Assembly: GCF_013705725.1 (NCBI RefSeq)
Contig: NZ_CP055481.1
Coordinates: 3,038,001-3,102,000 of the forward strand
Reading direction: 5' to 3'
From: Klebsiella sp. RHBSTW-00484
GTDB lineage: Bacteria; Pseudomonadota; Gammaproteobacteria; Enterobacterales; Enterobacteriaceae
DNA: 64,000 bases
In this document: positions 1-9,215 of the stretch, piece after piece
Layout: each line of letters starts with the position of its first letter
Numbering within the stretch: the first letter of the stretch is position 1
Notes under the pieces: model-generated
What the model was told of the DNA's origin: nothing
Seen by the model: only the letters and a program-made list of their open reading frames with translations
Databases searched by the model: none
Program-made: the position numbers and the translations under genes

Positions 1-507
1 CGCTCCACCCAGCCGCTGGAAGAGACGCGCCAGCGCCTCAACCTGAATGATTTTCTCGACACTATCGTCTGTGATTATGCTGATGTTGGCAAAGCGGTGC
101 GCTTTATTCCCGGCGCTATCCAGCGACCGGTGCTGATTCAGCCGCAGGCGCTGCGGCGCATTATGAGCAATCTGATTGATAATGGGCTGAAATTTGGCGA
201 TAGCGTCACCGTTAGCCTCGAAGATGCGCAAAATGGTGATATTACAATTAAGGTTGCCGATGAAGGGCCAGGGATCCCCGATGATCAACTGGAGGCGGTG
301 CTGCAACCTTTTTATCGGCTGGAGAATTCGCGCAATCGCGATACCGGCGGCACTGGGCTGGGTCTGGCAATTGCCGCACAGCTAGCCAGTCAGATGGCGG
401 GCAAGCTGACGTTGCGCAACTGCTCAAGCGGCGGTCTGGAGGCCTCGGTGCTGCTGTTTGCCACCGCTTTGTATCCTTCTGTATCCCCGAGCGCTACAGA
501 TAACTAA
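1..507 (+). CDS. Sensor histidine kinase, C-terminal part (5' end outside window)
   Basis: The reading frame is open from base 1, so this is the last 168 residues of a longer protein. It holds the ATP-binding (HATPase_c) half of a two-component sensor kinase: an N box (NLIDNGLKFG, about residues 57-66 of the visible part), a G1 box (DEGPGIP, about 87-93) and a G2 box (GTGLGLA, about 117-123). The phospho-accepting histidine and the membrane part would lie upstream. The partner regulator is not visible, so the signal cannot be named. A non-coding gap of about 100 bases separates it from dipZ. Confidence 0.9.
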   Translation, partial: RSTQPLEETRQRLNLNDFLDTIVCDYADVGKAVRFIPGAIQRPVLIQPQALRRIMSNLIDNGLKFGDSVTVSLEDAQNGDITIKVADEGPGIPDDQLEAVLQPFYRLENSRNRDTGGTGLGLAIAAQLASQMAGKLTLRNCSSGGLEASVLLFATALYPSVSPSATDN

Positions 508-609
508 GCTGACAAATTCCCGCGATTTCAGACACTTTAGCCATACATACGCCTGCTGTAATGGGTTGGCTGCCGCTTCAGGCAGCTAACTCATCTGAGG
601 AGAGCGTGT

Positions 610-1800
610 ATGTCCATTCTGATTGCTTTTTTCGGCGGTATGCTGACGCTGCTGAGCCCCTGTACCTTGCCGGTTATCCCGTTAATTTTTGCCAGCGTGC
701 GCGGTAAAAGGGCTCATCTGCTGCTGATGCTTAGCGGCATGGTGCTGATGTTTACCGCCGTTTCGCTGCTGGTGACGGTTGCCAGCAGTTGGGTGGTGAG
801 CCTGACGCTTGCCGGACGCTGGCTGGCGCTGCTGTTTTTGGCGCTGGTCGGAGTGAGCCTGATATCCACAAAGGCCGCGCAACGCCTGGCGGCTCCGGTG
901 GTGGCGTTAGGTAATCGTATTAACGCGCGCAGCTATCAGCACGCCGGAGGGGCGGGCGCGCTGCTGGCGGGTCTGGCCACCGGCTTGCTGTGGGCACCGT
1001 GCGCCGGGCCGGTACTGGGCGCGATCCTCAGCCTTGGATTTATTCAGGGCAGCTCGGTCACTAGCGGATTACTGCTGCTGTCTTACGGCAGCGGCAGCGC
1101 GCTGATGCTGGCTCTGTTGTGGCTGTTCGGCTCCCGGCTGACTGCGCGTTTGCGTAAAGGTCTGGCTTTTAGCGAACGCCTGCGTCAGCTGGCGGGCGTG
1201 GCGATGCTGGCATCGGTGGTGCTGATAGCCCGCGGGGCGGACAGTTTTCTACAAGGGGCTAACGGATTGACGCAACGGCTGGAGCAGCGTCTCAGCGCTG
1301 GTTTGCCGCAGCCGGAGCAAAAAGCGGTTCTACAGCCGGTTGTTGCGCCGCAGCCAACCAGCGAAATGCCTGCACTGGAAGGTGGTAGCGCGTGGATCAA
1401 TAGTCCGCCGCTCAGTAACGCTTCGCTAAAGGGCAAAGTGGTGTTAATCGACTTCTGGACCCGAGATTGTATTAACTGCCAGCATACGCTGCCCTACGTG
1501 CGCGAGTGGTCGAATAAATATCGCGCTGCCGGGCTGGTGGTGGTGGGCGTACATACTCCGGAGTATCCGTGGGAGCGTTCGCTGCCCGCGCTGCGTGAAG
1601 CGGTCACAAAATGGCAACTGACTTACCCTATTGTGGCGGATAACGGTTACGCCATCTGGAACGCGTTTGGTAATCAGTATTGGCCCGCGCATTATCTGTT
1701 CGATGCCAAAGGCAAGCTGCGCTATACGGCTTTTGGCGAAGGAGACTACGTCCAGCAGGAGAAGATGATCCAGCAGCTGTTACAAGAGGCGAGAGCCTGA
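610..1800 (+). CDS. dipZ: DipZ-like CcdA-thioredoxin fusion, thiol:disulfide interchange protein
   Basis: The protein has 396 residues. The N-terminal half is a CcdA/DsbD-type membrane domain with the two expected transmembrane cysteines (SPCTLP, Cys18; WAPCAGP, Cys131). A linker of about 60 residues leads to a periplasmic thioredoxin-like domain with the CINC pair (residues 287-290). The family carries electrons from cytoplasmic thioredoxin across the membrane to periplasmic thiols. GAGGAG lies 8 bases before the ATG. A second protein of related design lies at 16822-18057, so the window holds two such electron shuttles. The periplasmic target is not evident. Confidence 0.88.
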   Translation: MSILIAFFGGMLTLLSPCTLPVIPLIFASVRGKRAHLLLMLSGMVLMFTAVSLLVTVASSWVVSLTLAGRWLALLFLALVGVSLISTKAAQRLAAPVVALGNRINARSYQHAGGAGALLAGLATGLLWAPCAGPVLGAILSLGFIQGSSVTSGLLLLSYGSGSALMLALLWLFGSRLTARLRKGLAFSERLRQLAGVAMLASVVLIARGADSFLQGANGLTQRLEQRLSAGLPQPEQKAVLQPVVAPQPTSEMPALEGGSAWINSPPLSNASLKGKVVLIDFWTRDCINCQHTLPYVREWSNKYRAAGLVVVGVHTPEYPWERSLPALREAVTKWQLTYPIVADNGYAIWNAFGNQYWPAHYLFDAKGKLRYTAFGEGDYVQQEKMIQQLLQEARA

Positions 1801-1947
1801 CAAAGGTTTTAGTGACAACGTCACTTATTTAAATGTAAAAATAAATATCCTCCGGCATAGCCGGAGGTTTTTCATATGCGCCTATAAGGCTCTGTTGCCA
1901 GCCGCGCCCTAACAGGCGCATCGCGATCTGACATTTGCATTTATGGA

Positions 1948-2406
1948 TTACTTACGGCCCGTAAACGGGCTGCCCGGATAGGGGATCGAGAGTTGCTCAC
2001 CCATTTTATCCTCTTCCAACTGGTGCTTTATGTATTCTTGTATCCTGGCTGTATTTTTCCCAACCGTATCAACGTAATACCCTCGGCACCAGAATTCCCT
2101 GTTACGGTATTTGAACTTCAAATCGCCAAACTGCTCATAAAGCATCAGGCTGCTCTTTCCCTTCAGGTATCCCATAAAGCCCGACACACTCATTTTGGGC
2201 GGGATTTCCAAAAGCATATGGATGTGATCCACACAGCATTCTGCTTCCAAAATATTCACGTTTTTCCATTCGCACAGCTTTCTTAAGATACTGCCTATCG
2301 CTTTGCGCTTTTCCCCGTAGAACACCTTTCTTCGGTACTTCGGCGCAAAAACTATGTGATATTTACAGTTCCATCGCGTGTGCGCTAAGCTCTTTTCGTC
2401 CCTCAT
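1948..2406 (-). CDS. tnpA: IS200-type transposase TnpA (Y1 HUH)
   Basis: The protein has 152 residues when started at MRDEKSLAHT, the usual size of IS200 transposases; an upstream in-frame start would add 17 unrelated residues. The HUH motif is HIHM, and the catalytic tyrosine lies in the YYVDTVGKN stretch. The start codon follows an inverted repeat (CCCCTTTTGAT at 2413-2423 pairing with ATCAAAAGGGG at 2471-2481) that would bury the ribosome-binding site. Translational lock-down of this kind is known for IS200, so expression is probably very low. Confidence 0.92.
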   Translation of the reverse strand: MRDEKSLAHTRWNCKYHIVFAPKYRRKVFYGEKRKAIGSILRKLCEWKNVNILEAECCVDHIHMLLEIPPKMSVSGFMGYLKGKSSLMLYEQFGDLKFKYRNREFWCRGYYVDTVGKNTARIQEYIKHQLEEDKMGEQLSIPYPGSPFTGRK

Positions 2407-2412
2407 TGGGAC

Positions 2413-2481
2413 CCCCTTTTGATTTCTTGTTGAACGTTTGCAGTTGCCAGACCGCAAACTGTTTTAACAAATCAAAAGGGG
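2413..2481 (-). promoter_or_regulatory. Inverted repeat sequestering the IS200 tnpA ribosome-binding site
   Basis: Two complementary 11-base arms (2413-2423 and 2471-2481) flank a 47-base loop just upstream of the tnpA start, and the proximal arm includes the Shine-Dalgarno region. The same arrangement is known to repress IS200 transposase translation. Confidence 0.6.
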
Positions 2482-2548
2482 TTTTTATAACTGGCTCAAA
2501 GCTGAAAGCTTTACAGAACCTCCAGCCTAGCTGGAGGTTTTCTGTGCA

Positions 2549-2581
2549 CAAAAAAGCCGATAAAGTGAATTATCGGCTTTT
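2549..2581 (-). terminator. Rho-independent terminator of dat-ddc
   Basis: The arms AAAAGCCGATAA and TTATCGGCTTTT enclose a 6-base loop and end in a T run when read on the minus strand, 23 bases after the ddc stop codon. Confidence 0.85.
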
Positions 2582-2603
2582 CAGCGTTTATTGTGAAACT
2601 AGC

Positions 2604-4076
2604 TTACTGCGCCAACAGTTCCTGGGCGGTGCGTTCTACCAGGCTCAGCAGCACCTTCACGTCATCTAAGGTGACGATCGGGTTCAGCAGCGTCAGCTTC
2701 AGGCAGGTCACGCCATTGTGTTCGGTCACGCCGACGTTCGCACGACCGGAGGCCAATAGCGCATCGCCAACCCGCTGGTTGAGCAGGGCGATGGCGGCAT
2801 CGTCGCTGCCCGCCATCTGCTGCGGACGCGAACGGAACAGCACGCTCGCCAGCTGCGGCTGCATTACCAGCTCCAGCGTCGGCTGCGTCTCGATGTAATC
2901 CGCCACGTTCAGCGCCATCGTTACGCCGTGATCGATGATCTCCGCGTACTGCTTCTGGCCCAGCGCCTCAAGACCCATCCACAGCTTCAGCGCATCGAAA
3001 CGGCGGGTGGTTTGCAGCGATTTTGACACCAGATTTGGCACGCCGTGCTCTTCATCGAACTCAGAGTTCAGATAGGCAGCCTGATAGCGCATCAGCTCAT
3101 AATGGCGGGCTTCTTTTAACAAAAACGCGCCGCAGCTGATGGTCTGGAAGAACTGTTTGTGGAAATCCAGGGTGATGGAATCCACTAATTCAATACCGTC
3201 CAGACGATCGCGATATTTCTCCGACATCAGCAGTGCGCCGCCCCAGGCTGCGTCAACGTGCAGCCAGATCTGATGCTCTGCCGCTACTGTCGCGATTTCC
3301 CGCAGCGGGTCAATCGCCCCCGCATCGGTGGTACCTGCGGTGGCGACGATTGCCATAATCTGCTCGCCGTTAGCCTGGGCTTGCGCGATTTTCGCTTTCA
3401 GGTCCGCAACGTCCATTCGCGCGAATTCGTCGGTTTTCACCAGCGTCACGGAACGGTAGCCAAGGCCCATCAGCGCCATATTCTTCTGCACCGAGAAGTG
3501 GGCGTTTTCAGAACATAGCACTTTGTACTGGCGAATATCGCCCGGCAGACCATCCTGCTGGATGGAATGACCCATACGTGCGAAAAAGGCATCGCGCGCC
3601 AGCATCAGACCCATCATATTGCTCTGGGTGCCGCCGCTGGTGAATACGCCTGCATCGCCAGCGCCGTAGCCTACCTGAGCGCGCAGCCACTCAATCAGCT
3701 TGATCTCGATGATGGTCGCTGACGGGCTTTGGTCCCAGGAGTCCATGCTCTGGTTTGTGGCGTTAATCAGCACTTCCGCCGCCTGGCTAATCACCAGGCT
3801 CGGGCAGTGCAGGTGCGCCACGCACTGTGGGTGGTGTACCGACAGGCTGTCTTTCAGGAAGTACTCGATCGCACGTTCAATCGCCGCCTGGTTGCCCAGA
3901 CCCTGTTCGTTGAAATCAAGGGTGATGCGCTCACGCAGCTCGTCAACGCTTTTCCCCTGATACATCTCAGGTTGCTGCAGCCACTGCGCTACCGCCTGGC
4001 TGGTCTGAGCAATCGCTTGCTGATAGGCGTCAATACTCTGCGCGGAACCAGCAAGAATTGGATTCAATTTGGACAT
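2604..4076 (-). CDS. ddc: L-2,4-diaminobutyrate decarboxylase
   Basis: This is a 490-residue PLP-dependent group II decarboxylase. The cofactor region shows HVDAAWGG (about residues 273-280) and the PLP lysine in LDFHKQFF (Lys307). It converts L-2,4-diaminobutyrate to 1,3-diaminopropane and CO2, the second step after Dat. The start is taken at MSKLNPI; a GTG three codons upstream is possible but lies very close to the GGAG. It follows dat by 18 bases, forming an operon that ends at the terminator near 2549. Confidence 0.95.
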   Translation of the reverse strand: MSKLNPILAGSAQSIDAYQQAIAQTSQAVAQWLQQPEMYQGKSVDELRERITLDFNEQGLGNQAAIERAIEYFLKDSLSVHHPQCVAHLHCPSLVISQAAEVLINATNQSMDSWDQSPSATIIEIKLIEWLRAQVGYGAGDAGVFTSGGTQSNMMGLMLARDAFFARMGHSIQQDGLPGDIRQYKVLCSENAHFSVQKNMALMGLGYRSVTLVKTDEFARMDVADLKAKIAQAQANGEQIMAIVATAGTTDAGAIDPLREIATVAAEHQIWLHVDAAWGGALLMSEKYRDRLDGIELVDSITLDFHKQFFQTISCGAFLLKEARHYELMRYQAAYLNSEFDEEHGVPNLVSKSLQTTRRFDALKLWMGLEALGQKQYAEIIDHGVTMALNVADYIETQPTLELVMQPQLASVLFRSRPQQMAGSDDAAIALLNQRVGDALLASGRANVGVTEHNGVTCLKLTLLNPIVTLDDVKVLLSLVERTAQELLAQ

Positions 4077-4094
4077 TGCGGTCACTTACTCCAC

Positions 4095-5480
4095 TCAGAC
4101 CGGTTTTACGCCGGCGGCCAGCAGGGCCTGTTCAAATTTGTCGAAGAAAATTTCCAGTTCCGCGTTGCTGATCAGCAGGGACGGCAGCAGACGCAGTACG
4201 CAGCCGTGACGGCCACCGCGCTCGAGGATCAGGCCCGCTTCGAAGCATTTCTTCTGCAGCAGTGCAGAAAGCTCGCCATCAGCCGGGTAGCTACCCATGT
4301 GATCCGGCGCTTCGTTCGGTTTGACGATCTCGATACCGATCATCAGGCCCAGACCGCGCACGTGGCCGATAACCGGGTAACGTTTCTGCATCTCGGCCAG
4401 TTTGCCTTTCAGCCACTCGCCCTGGGCGGCGACTTTATCGGCAATGTTGTTGTCTTTCAGGTGACGCAGTGTGGTCAGGCCGGTAGCCATCGCCAGCTGG
4501 TTACCGCGGAAGGTACCGGTGTGGTGACCTGGTTCCCAGGCGTCGAACTGCTTCTTGATACCCAGAACGGCCATAGGCAGACCGCCGCCTACCGCTTTAG
4601 ACATCACGATGATGTCCGGCTCAATGCCCGCGTGTTCAAAGGCGAAGAATTTACCGGTACGGGCAAAGCCCGCCTGGACTTCGTCGATGATCAGCAGAAT
4701 GCCGTGTTCCTGCGTCACTTTACGGATGCGCTGCAGCCACTCGACCGGAGCCGGGTTCACACCGCCTTCACCCTGAACGGCTTCGAGGATCACCGCAGCC
4801 GGTTTACGCACGCCGCTTTCAACGTCGTTGATCAGGTTTTCGAAGTAGTAGGTCAGCGCTTTCACGCCTGCGTCACCGCCGATACCCAGCGGGCAGCGGT
4901 ACTGGTGCGGATAAGGCATAAACTGCACTTCCGGCATCATGCCGTTGACGGCTTCTTTTGGTGACAGGTTGCCGGTGACGGACAGCGCACCGTGGGTCAT
5001 CCCGTGGTAACCGCCGGAGAAGCTGATGATGGAAGAACGGCCGGTGTATTTTTTCGCCAGCTTCAGCGCCGCTTCCACGGCGTCAGCACCGGTCGGGCCG
5101 GTGAACTGCAGGCAGTATTCTTTGCCTTCGCCCGGTAACTGGGAGAGCAGGTATTCACAGAAGCGATCTTTTAACGGAGTCGTCAGATCGAGAGTATGTA
5201 ACGGCAAGCCGCTGGTAATGACACTTTGGATGCTCTGCAGCACATCAGGGTGGTTGTGACCGAGTGCCAGAGTACCGGCGCCGGCAAGGCAGTCCAGGTA
5301 CTGTTTGTTATCCGCATCGGTCAGCCAAACGCCTTCCGCTTTGGTAATCGCAAGGGGTAGCTTGCGCGGGTAGCTCCTGACATTCGATTCGAATTCAGCC
5401 TGACGGGCCAAAAAGGTATCGTTGTTTGCATCTAATAAATCTGCGCCTAAAGTATCAATACGGACTTTATCCGTCATCAT
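4095..5480 (-). CDS. dat: Diaminobutyrate--2-oxoglutarate aminotransferase
   Basis: This is a 461-residue class III aminotransferase. It shows the acidic pocket [13 protein letters not shown] and the PLP lysine in [12 protein letters not shown]. It makes L-2,4-diaminobutyrate from aspartate semialdehyde and glutamate, feeding Ddc directly downstream. The start has two adjacent ATGs (5480 and 5477); GGGAG sits 4 or 7 bases upstream, so the second may be used. A long antisense reading frame over this gene is a by-product of its codon usage. Confidence 0.95.
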   Translation of the reverse strand: MMTDKVRIDTLGADLLDANNDTFLARQAEFESNVRSYPRKLPLAITKAEGVWLTDADNKQYLDCLAGAGTLALGHNHPDVLQSIQSVITSGLPLHTLDLTTPLKDRFCEYLLSQLPGEGKEYCLQFTGPTGADAVEAALKLAKKYTGRSSIISFSGGYHGMTHGALSVTGNLSPKEAVNGMMPEVQFMPYPHQYRCPLGIGGDAGVKALTYYFENLINDVESGVRKPAAVILEAVQGEGGVNPAPVEWLQRIRKVTQEHGILLIIDEVQAGFARTGKFFAFEHAGIEPDIIVMSKAVGGGLPMAVLGIKKQFDAWEPGHHTGTFRGNQLAMATGLTTLRHLKDNNIADKVAAQGEWLKGKLAEMQKRYPVIGHVRGLGLMIGIEIVKPNEAPDHMGSYPADGELSALLQKKCFEAGLILERGGRHGCVLRLLPSLLISNAELEIFFDKFEQALLAAGVKPV

Positions 5481-5787
5481 ATCACTCCCACAACCAGCGT
5501 TACGGTTGAATGCTGGTTGAATAAATTGGTGTAAGAAATTGAATCGCTATGCATAAAGCGGGCACAATATATGGCTTTTTAAATCCGCATTCAACGTTTT
5601 ATTGATTGCGGTATTTTTACGTTATTTTTACATTGTTAAAAATGGGGGTAACTCATTGATAGAAGTGAAGTGTTTTAAAGGATGAAAGACCTTTAAAATT
5701 GTAATTATTAGTGAAGTAATTTCTCATTTTTTATTACCGCTTCGCTGACGTTGCTGGCGAAAAAATTTCCGCCAGCACCAGGATGAA
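5481..5787. other. Intergenic region between thiY and dat
   Basis: This 307-base stretch is AT-rich and non-coding on both strands. It must contain the dat-ddc promoter. I see no clear inverted repeat or operator, and no strong terminator for the thi operon that ends at its left edge. Confidence 0.6.
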
Positions 5788-6726
5788 TCAATGCAGTTCA
5801 AGCGCATAATTTGCTAAAGGTGTGACTTTTTTCACCAACTTGTTGTTATATAAAAACTGTTCGTAAGCTTCATAACGTGGTTTATCCAGCTCGGCCGGAT
5901 TGGTAGCAAACAGAGGAATGGTTTTCAGCCATGCCTGCTTATTGAGCTCGGTGTTGAGCTCCGGATGCGCGGCGGCGAACGCCAGCCAGGTCTCCTGCGG
6001 ATGGGTGCGCAGGTAGGTGACGCCTTTTTGCAACGCGGCGAGGAATGCTTTGATTTTCGGGGCGTTAACTTCATCGCGGTTGGCGACAATCACCAGTTCG
6101 TCATAGGCCGGTACGCCATAGTCCTCGACGTTCATCACCACAGGATCTTTCCCCTGAAGCTTAATTTCCAGCGCTTCTATATTACGGTAACCGCCAATGA
6201 CCGCATCAACCTGACCGGCCAGCAGGGCACTGGTTAACTGGAAGTTCACATTGATAAGCTTAATGCTATTGGGATCGATTTGCGCGTGCTGCGCCATGGT
6301 TGCCAGCGTCGCCTGTTCAATACCGCTGACCGAATAACCGACTTTTTTACCTTTCAGGTCAGCCGGAGTTTTGATGTTTTTATCCAGCGCAATGACCGTG
6401 TTTAGCGGCGAGTTAATCAGCGTGCCGACACGCACCAGCGGCAGTCCTTCATCGGCAAAAAAGTGCACCTGTGGCTGATAGGTGATTGCCAGGTCGGCCT
6501 GACGGGCGGCCACCAGTCGTGGCGGCAGCGCCGGGTCGGATGGTGGTACAATTTTAACGTCCAGGCCCGCTTCTTTAAACGCGCCAATCTGCTCGGCGAC
6601 CATTATCGGCGCATGATCGGGGTTGATATACCAGTCCAGCACCAGGGTGAGCTTCTCGTTAGCCAACGCCTGAGCGGTGAGCAGCGCGGTGAAGGCCATC
6701 CCGGTGAATATATGTTTATGCATCAT
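5788..6726 (-). CDS. thiY: ABC transporter substrate-binding protein, thiamin pyrimidine-precursor type (ThiY-like)
   Basis: The protein has 312 residues. A Sec signal peptide ends near AQALA (about residue 22), followed by an NMT1/THI5-like binding domain (LDWYINPDHAPIMVA; PPRLVAARQADLAI). This family binds formyl-aminopyrimidine-type precursors that enter HMP and thiamin synthesis. It is the last gene of the tenA-thiZ-thiX-thiY operon behind a TPP riboswitch, which supports the role. The exact ligand is inferred. Confidence 0.85.
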   Translation of the reverse strand: MMHKHIFTGMAFTALLTAQALANEKLTLVLDWYINPDHAPIMVAEQIGAFKEAGLDVKIVPPSDPALPPRLVAARQADLAITYQPQVHFFADEGLPLVRVGTLINSPLNTVIALDKNIKTPADLKGKKVGYSVSGIEQATLATMAQHAQIDPNSIKLINVNFQLTSALLAGQVDAVIGGYRNIEALEIKLQGKDPVVMNVEDYGVPAYDELVIVANRDEVNAPKIKAFLAALQKGVTYLRTHPQETWLAFAAAHPELNTELNKQAWLKTIPLFATNPAELDKPRYEAYEQFLYNNKLVKKVTPLANYALELH

Positions 6727-6748
6727 TACTCCTTGTATTTCGAAAGGG

Positions 6749-7489
6749 TTATTCCGGCTTCCAGTTGATCAACCGGTGTAAAAAAGCATCCACCGCCAGC
6801 CACAGCAGGACTGTCAGCAGTACCAAAATAAACAGGGCGGCAAAACAGATATCGGTTTGCAGGCGGGCGTTGGCGTTGAGCATGACGTAGCCCAGCCCTT
6901 CGGCAGAACCGACCCATTCACCGATAATTGCGCCGATGGGGGCCACGGCGGCGGCCATCCGCAGGCCGGAACCGAGCGCCGGGAGCGCCGCCATCATCCG
7001 CACGTGGCGCAGTTGAGCGCCAAAAGATGCCCCCATGGTGCGCGCCAGATCGAGATAGTCGTTGTTGACCCTCCGCAGACCATCAAAAAACGCCGAAGTG
7101 ACGGGGAAGAAAATCACCAGCACCGCCATCATGACCTTGGCGCTCATGCCGAAGCCAAACCACAGCACCAGCAGCGGGGCGAGGGCAAAGACCGGGATCG
7201 CCTGGCTGGTCAATACCAGCGGCATCAGCCAGCGCTGAAGACGCGGCGAGACGATCATGCACAGCGCCAGAACCACGCCGAGCAGGACGCCAAGCAGCAG
7301 TCCGCTGAGAATTTCACTCAATGTGATGAGCGAGTGCCAGCCGAGATAAGCCCGATTGACCCATAGCGCATTGCCGACTGCCGACGTTGATGGAAGTAAA
7401 AAGGCGGGAATGCCGCTACGACTTGCCAACCACCAGAGCAGCAGCAGGCCGCAGAACACCACGCAGCCACGAAACAGTTTCCCGCTCAT
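6749..7489 (-). CDS. thiX: ABC transporter permease, thiamin-precursor uptake (ThiX-like)
   Basis: This is a 246-residue inner-membrane permease of the SsuC/TauC/ThiX type. It has about six hydrophobic segments and the cytoplasmic EAA-loop signature (ARTMGASFGAQLRHVRM) that docks on the ATPase. It overlaps thiZ by 4 bases (ATGA), implying coupled translation, and thiY follows after 22 bases. The specificity is inferred from the riboswitch and neighbours. Confidence 0.87.
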   Translation of the reverse strand: MSGKLFRGCVVFCGLLLLWWLASRSGIPAFLLPSTSAVGNALWVNRAYLGWHSLITLSEILSGLLLGVLLGVVLALCMIVSPRLQRWLMPLVLTSQAIPVFALAPLLVLWFGFGMSAKVMMAVLVIFFPVTSAFFDGLRRVNNDYLDLARTMGASFGAQLRHVRMMAALPALGSGLRMAAAVAPIGAIIGEWVGSAEGLGYVMLNANARLQTDICFAALFILVLLTVLLWLAVDAFLHRLINWKPE

Positions 7490-8214
7490 CCGTTAGCCCT
7501 TATTAGCTGTTGCAATAGTTCCGCCTGGCTCGATAGCAGGTGAGGATCGTCGGGTGCACGCGGCGGAACGCCGGATAAGCGGTGTGAATCGTCGATATTA
7601 CCGGGGGCGGGAGAGAGCACCAGCAGGCGATGGCTGAGCCGACAAGCCTCCATCGGATCGTGGGTAATCAGCACCACGGTGCGGTTCACCAGCAGCTCGG
7701 CGGCCAGCGTCTGAATTTTCGTGCGGGTGATGGTATCGAGCGCTGAAAAAGGCTCGTCCATCAGCACAATGGGTCGGTCTTCATACAGGGTGCGAGCCAG
7801 CGCCGCCCGCTGGCGCATACCGCCGGAGAGCGAGGCCGGGCGGTCGTTAGCGCAATGCTCAAGGCCAACCTGCTGTAATAAAGTCGCAACCCGCTGGGTA
7901 TCAACCCGTTCCCCGCGCAGACGCGCGCCGAGGGAGACGTTGTCACGCACGTTTAGCCAGGGGTAGAGCAGATCTTTTTGCCCCATCCACGCCAGCCGTT
8001 TAGCTATCGGCTGACCATCGCTGGCGTGAACCTCGCCCGCAGTGGCTTTTGCCAGCCCAGAGAGAATGCGCAGCAGGCTGGTTTTCCCGGCACCGCTGGC
8101 TCCCAGCAGCGAAACCCACTGACCGCCGGGGATATCAAACGTCAGATTGTCGAAAACCAGCCGCGAACCGAAGCGCAGGCTCAGACCGCGCACCGTAATG
8201 CCGGGTGCAATCAC
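7486..8214 (-). CDS. thiZ: ABC transporter ATP-binding protein, thiamin-precursor uptake (ThiZ-like)
   Basis: The protein has 242 residues with a full nucleotide-binding domain: Walker A GASGAGKTS, signature LSGGMRQRAALART, Walker B IVLMDEPFSALD and switch histidine LITHDP. It powers uptake through ThiX/ThiY. It overlaps tenA by 4 bases upstream and thiX by 4 bases downstream, so three genes are translationally linked. Confidence 0.9.
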   Translation of the reverse strand: MIAPGITVRGLSLRFGSRLVFDNLTFDIPGGQWVSLLGASGAGKTSLLRILSGLAKATAGEVHASDGQPIAKRLAWMGQKDLLYPWLNVRDNVSLGARLRGERVDTQRVATLLQQVGLEHCANDRPASLSGGMRQRAALARTLYEDRPIVLMDEPFSALDTITRTKIQTLAAELLVNRTVVLITHDPMEACRLSHRLLVLSPAPGNIDDSHRLSGVPPRAPDDPHLLSSQAELLQQLIRANG

Positions 8215-8906
8215 GCCGGGCGCTCCGTGACGACATTCAGCCCCATTTGCCAGAAGTTAGCTTCCAGCCGCGTGGCGGTGGTAAAAATAGCGCTGAGTTC
8301 AGCAAAACGCGCCTCGCCGCCGCGCTGTTGCCAGAGCGTTTCCAGCAGGCTAATGGCGGCATTAACGCCGTTCAGGTAGCCCTCATCACCGTAGTTACGG
8401 ATCCAGGATGCGTAAGGATTAGTGGTGAGGTTAGTCGCCGGATCGTGCAGCAGACCGAGGCCGATTTCCGCGTATCCGGCAACGCAGGGCATCAGCGCCG
8501 CCAGCAGATCCAGCGCGTCGCCGGAATGACCGATATCCAGCACGTAGCGGGTGTAGTTGAGGGTTTCCGCGGCTTCCGGTTCGCAAGCCATTGTCGCCTC
8601 ATTCAGCCCCCAGCTGTTGCAGTAGCCAACATGCAGCGGGAGTTCGTCGAGGATGGCGTTCATCGACGCGGCGGCGGTACGCATTTCCGGTAGCGTACGC
8701 AGTTTACTGACCAGCAACGCATAGCTGCGGGCAAAGTGGATCAGAAACAGGTAGTCCTGGGTCAGATAGCGGCGGAAAGCGGGTTCGGGCAGGGTGCCGT
8801 CGGCGAGTTGGCGCAGAAAGGGATGGGCGACGTAATGTTGCCAGTCATCACCGGCCTGCTGACGCAGACGACCGTAAAGACCTTGAGTAAACGCGGGAAG
8901 AATCAC
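8211..8906 (-). CDS. tenA: TenA-family aminopyrimidine aminohydrolase (thiaminase II)
   Basis: The protein has 231 residues. The TenA fold is shown by DYLFLIHFARSYALL and the catalytic cysteine in MPCVAGYAEIG (Cys141). TenA hydrolyses aminomethyl-pyrimidines from degraded thiamin to HMP, so the operon couples salvage of the pyrimidine to its uptake. It is the first gene after the TPP riboswitch, with an AGGAGG-type ribosome-binding site directly upstream. Confidence 0.9.
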   Translation of the reverse strand: MILPAFTQGLYGRLRQQAGDDWQHYVAHPFLRQLADGTLPEPAFRRYLTQDYLFLIHFARSYALLVSKLRTLPEMRTAAASMNAILDELPLHVGYCNSWGLNEATMACEPEAAETLNYTRYVLDIGHSGDALDLLAALMPCVAGYAEIGLGLLHDPATNLTTNPYASWIRNYGDEGYLNGVNAAISLLETLWQQRGGEARFAELSAIFTTATRLEANFWQMGLNVVTERPA

Positions 8907-8982
8907 AGGACCTCCTGATTAAGGGGAGATCCGGGCGTGCTGAAGTGTGAACAGGCAATGGCGCAAAACTGGCGGAAATGCC

Positions 8983-9068
8983 AACCCGTCCCTTCGCTGG
9001 CATGACCCAGATCAGGTTCAAAGGGTTCGGCTTACGCCATCTCAGCCCTCACGGGACACCCCTCGGTT
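8983..9068 (-). ncRNA. TPP (THI-box) riboswitch controlling tenA-thiZXY
   Basis: On the minus strand the THI-box core is readable: GAGGGGTG, GGCTGAGA, ACCCTTTGAACCTGATCTGG and GCGAAGGGA, in the right order and spacing. It lies about 80 bases before tenA. Thiamin pyrophosphate binding would repress the operon. No clear intrinsic terminator follows, so control is probably at translation, as in other enteric TPP switches. Confidence 0.95.
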
Positions 9069-9076
9069 TGGCCAAT

Positions 9077-9105
9077 GTTATACGACATTCGCTTTTTGAT
9101 TACAA
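9077..9105 (-). promoter_or_regulatory. Predicted sigma-70 promoter for the TPP-riboswitch operon
   Basis: On the minus strand, TTGTAA (-35) and TATAAC (-10) are separated by exactly 17 bases. The start point would fall a few bases upstream of the riboswitch P1 stem. Confidence 0.65.
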
Positions 9106-9151
9106 TGCTGTGAATTTGGCGAATTTAAGTGACATTGTCACGTTTTAATTT

Positions 9152-9186
9152 GCCGGGTGGCGGCGAGCCGCCTTACCCGGCCTACG
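9152..9186. repeat. REP-type palindromic element
   Basis: GCCGGGTGGCGGC and GCCGCCTTACCCGGC form the stem typical of enterobacterial repetitive extragenic palindromes. It lies just beyond the stop of the Gfo/Idh/MocA gene at 9216. Confidence 0.75.
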
Positions 9187-9215
9187 CCAGGATTGTCGCC
9201 GTTATCGGTTCGATA

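Larger units (their letters stand above)
1845..2548 (-). mobile_element. IS200/IS605-family insertion sequence (IS200 group), about 0.7 kb
   Basis: A single HUH transposase gene is flanked by sub-terminal imperfect palindromes: AACCTCCAGC/GCTGGAGGTT near 2517-2540 upstream of the gene and CCTCCGGC/GCCGGAGG near 1849-1867 downstream. No terminal inverted repeats or target duplication are expected for this family, so the ends are estimates from the palindromes and the usual length of about 700 bp. The element sits between the convergent dipZ and dat-ddc units, directly beyond the ddc terminator. The stem at 1849-1867 could alternatively be a terminator of dipZ. Confidence 0.75.

Noticed and set aside
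3729..4964. 411-codon plus-strand open frame antisense to dat and ddc
   Set aside because: It lies entirely opposite two well-supported enzymes with clear catalytic motifs, has no ribosome-binding site, and its composition (rich in His, Gln and Arg) is that of an antisense frame in GC-rich DNA.
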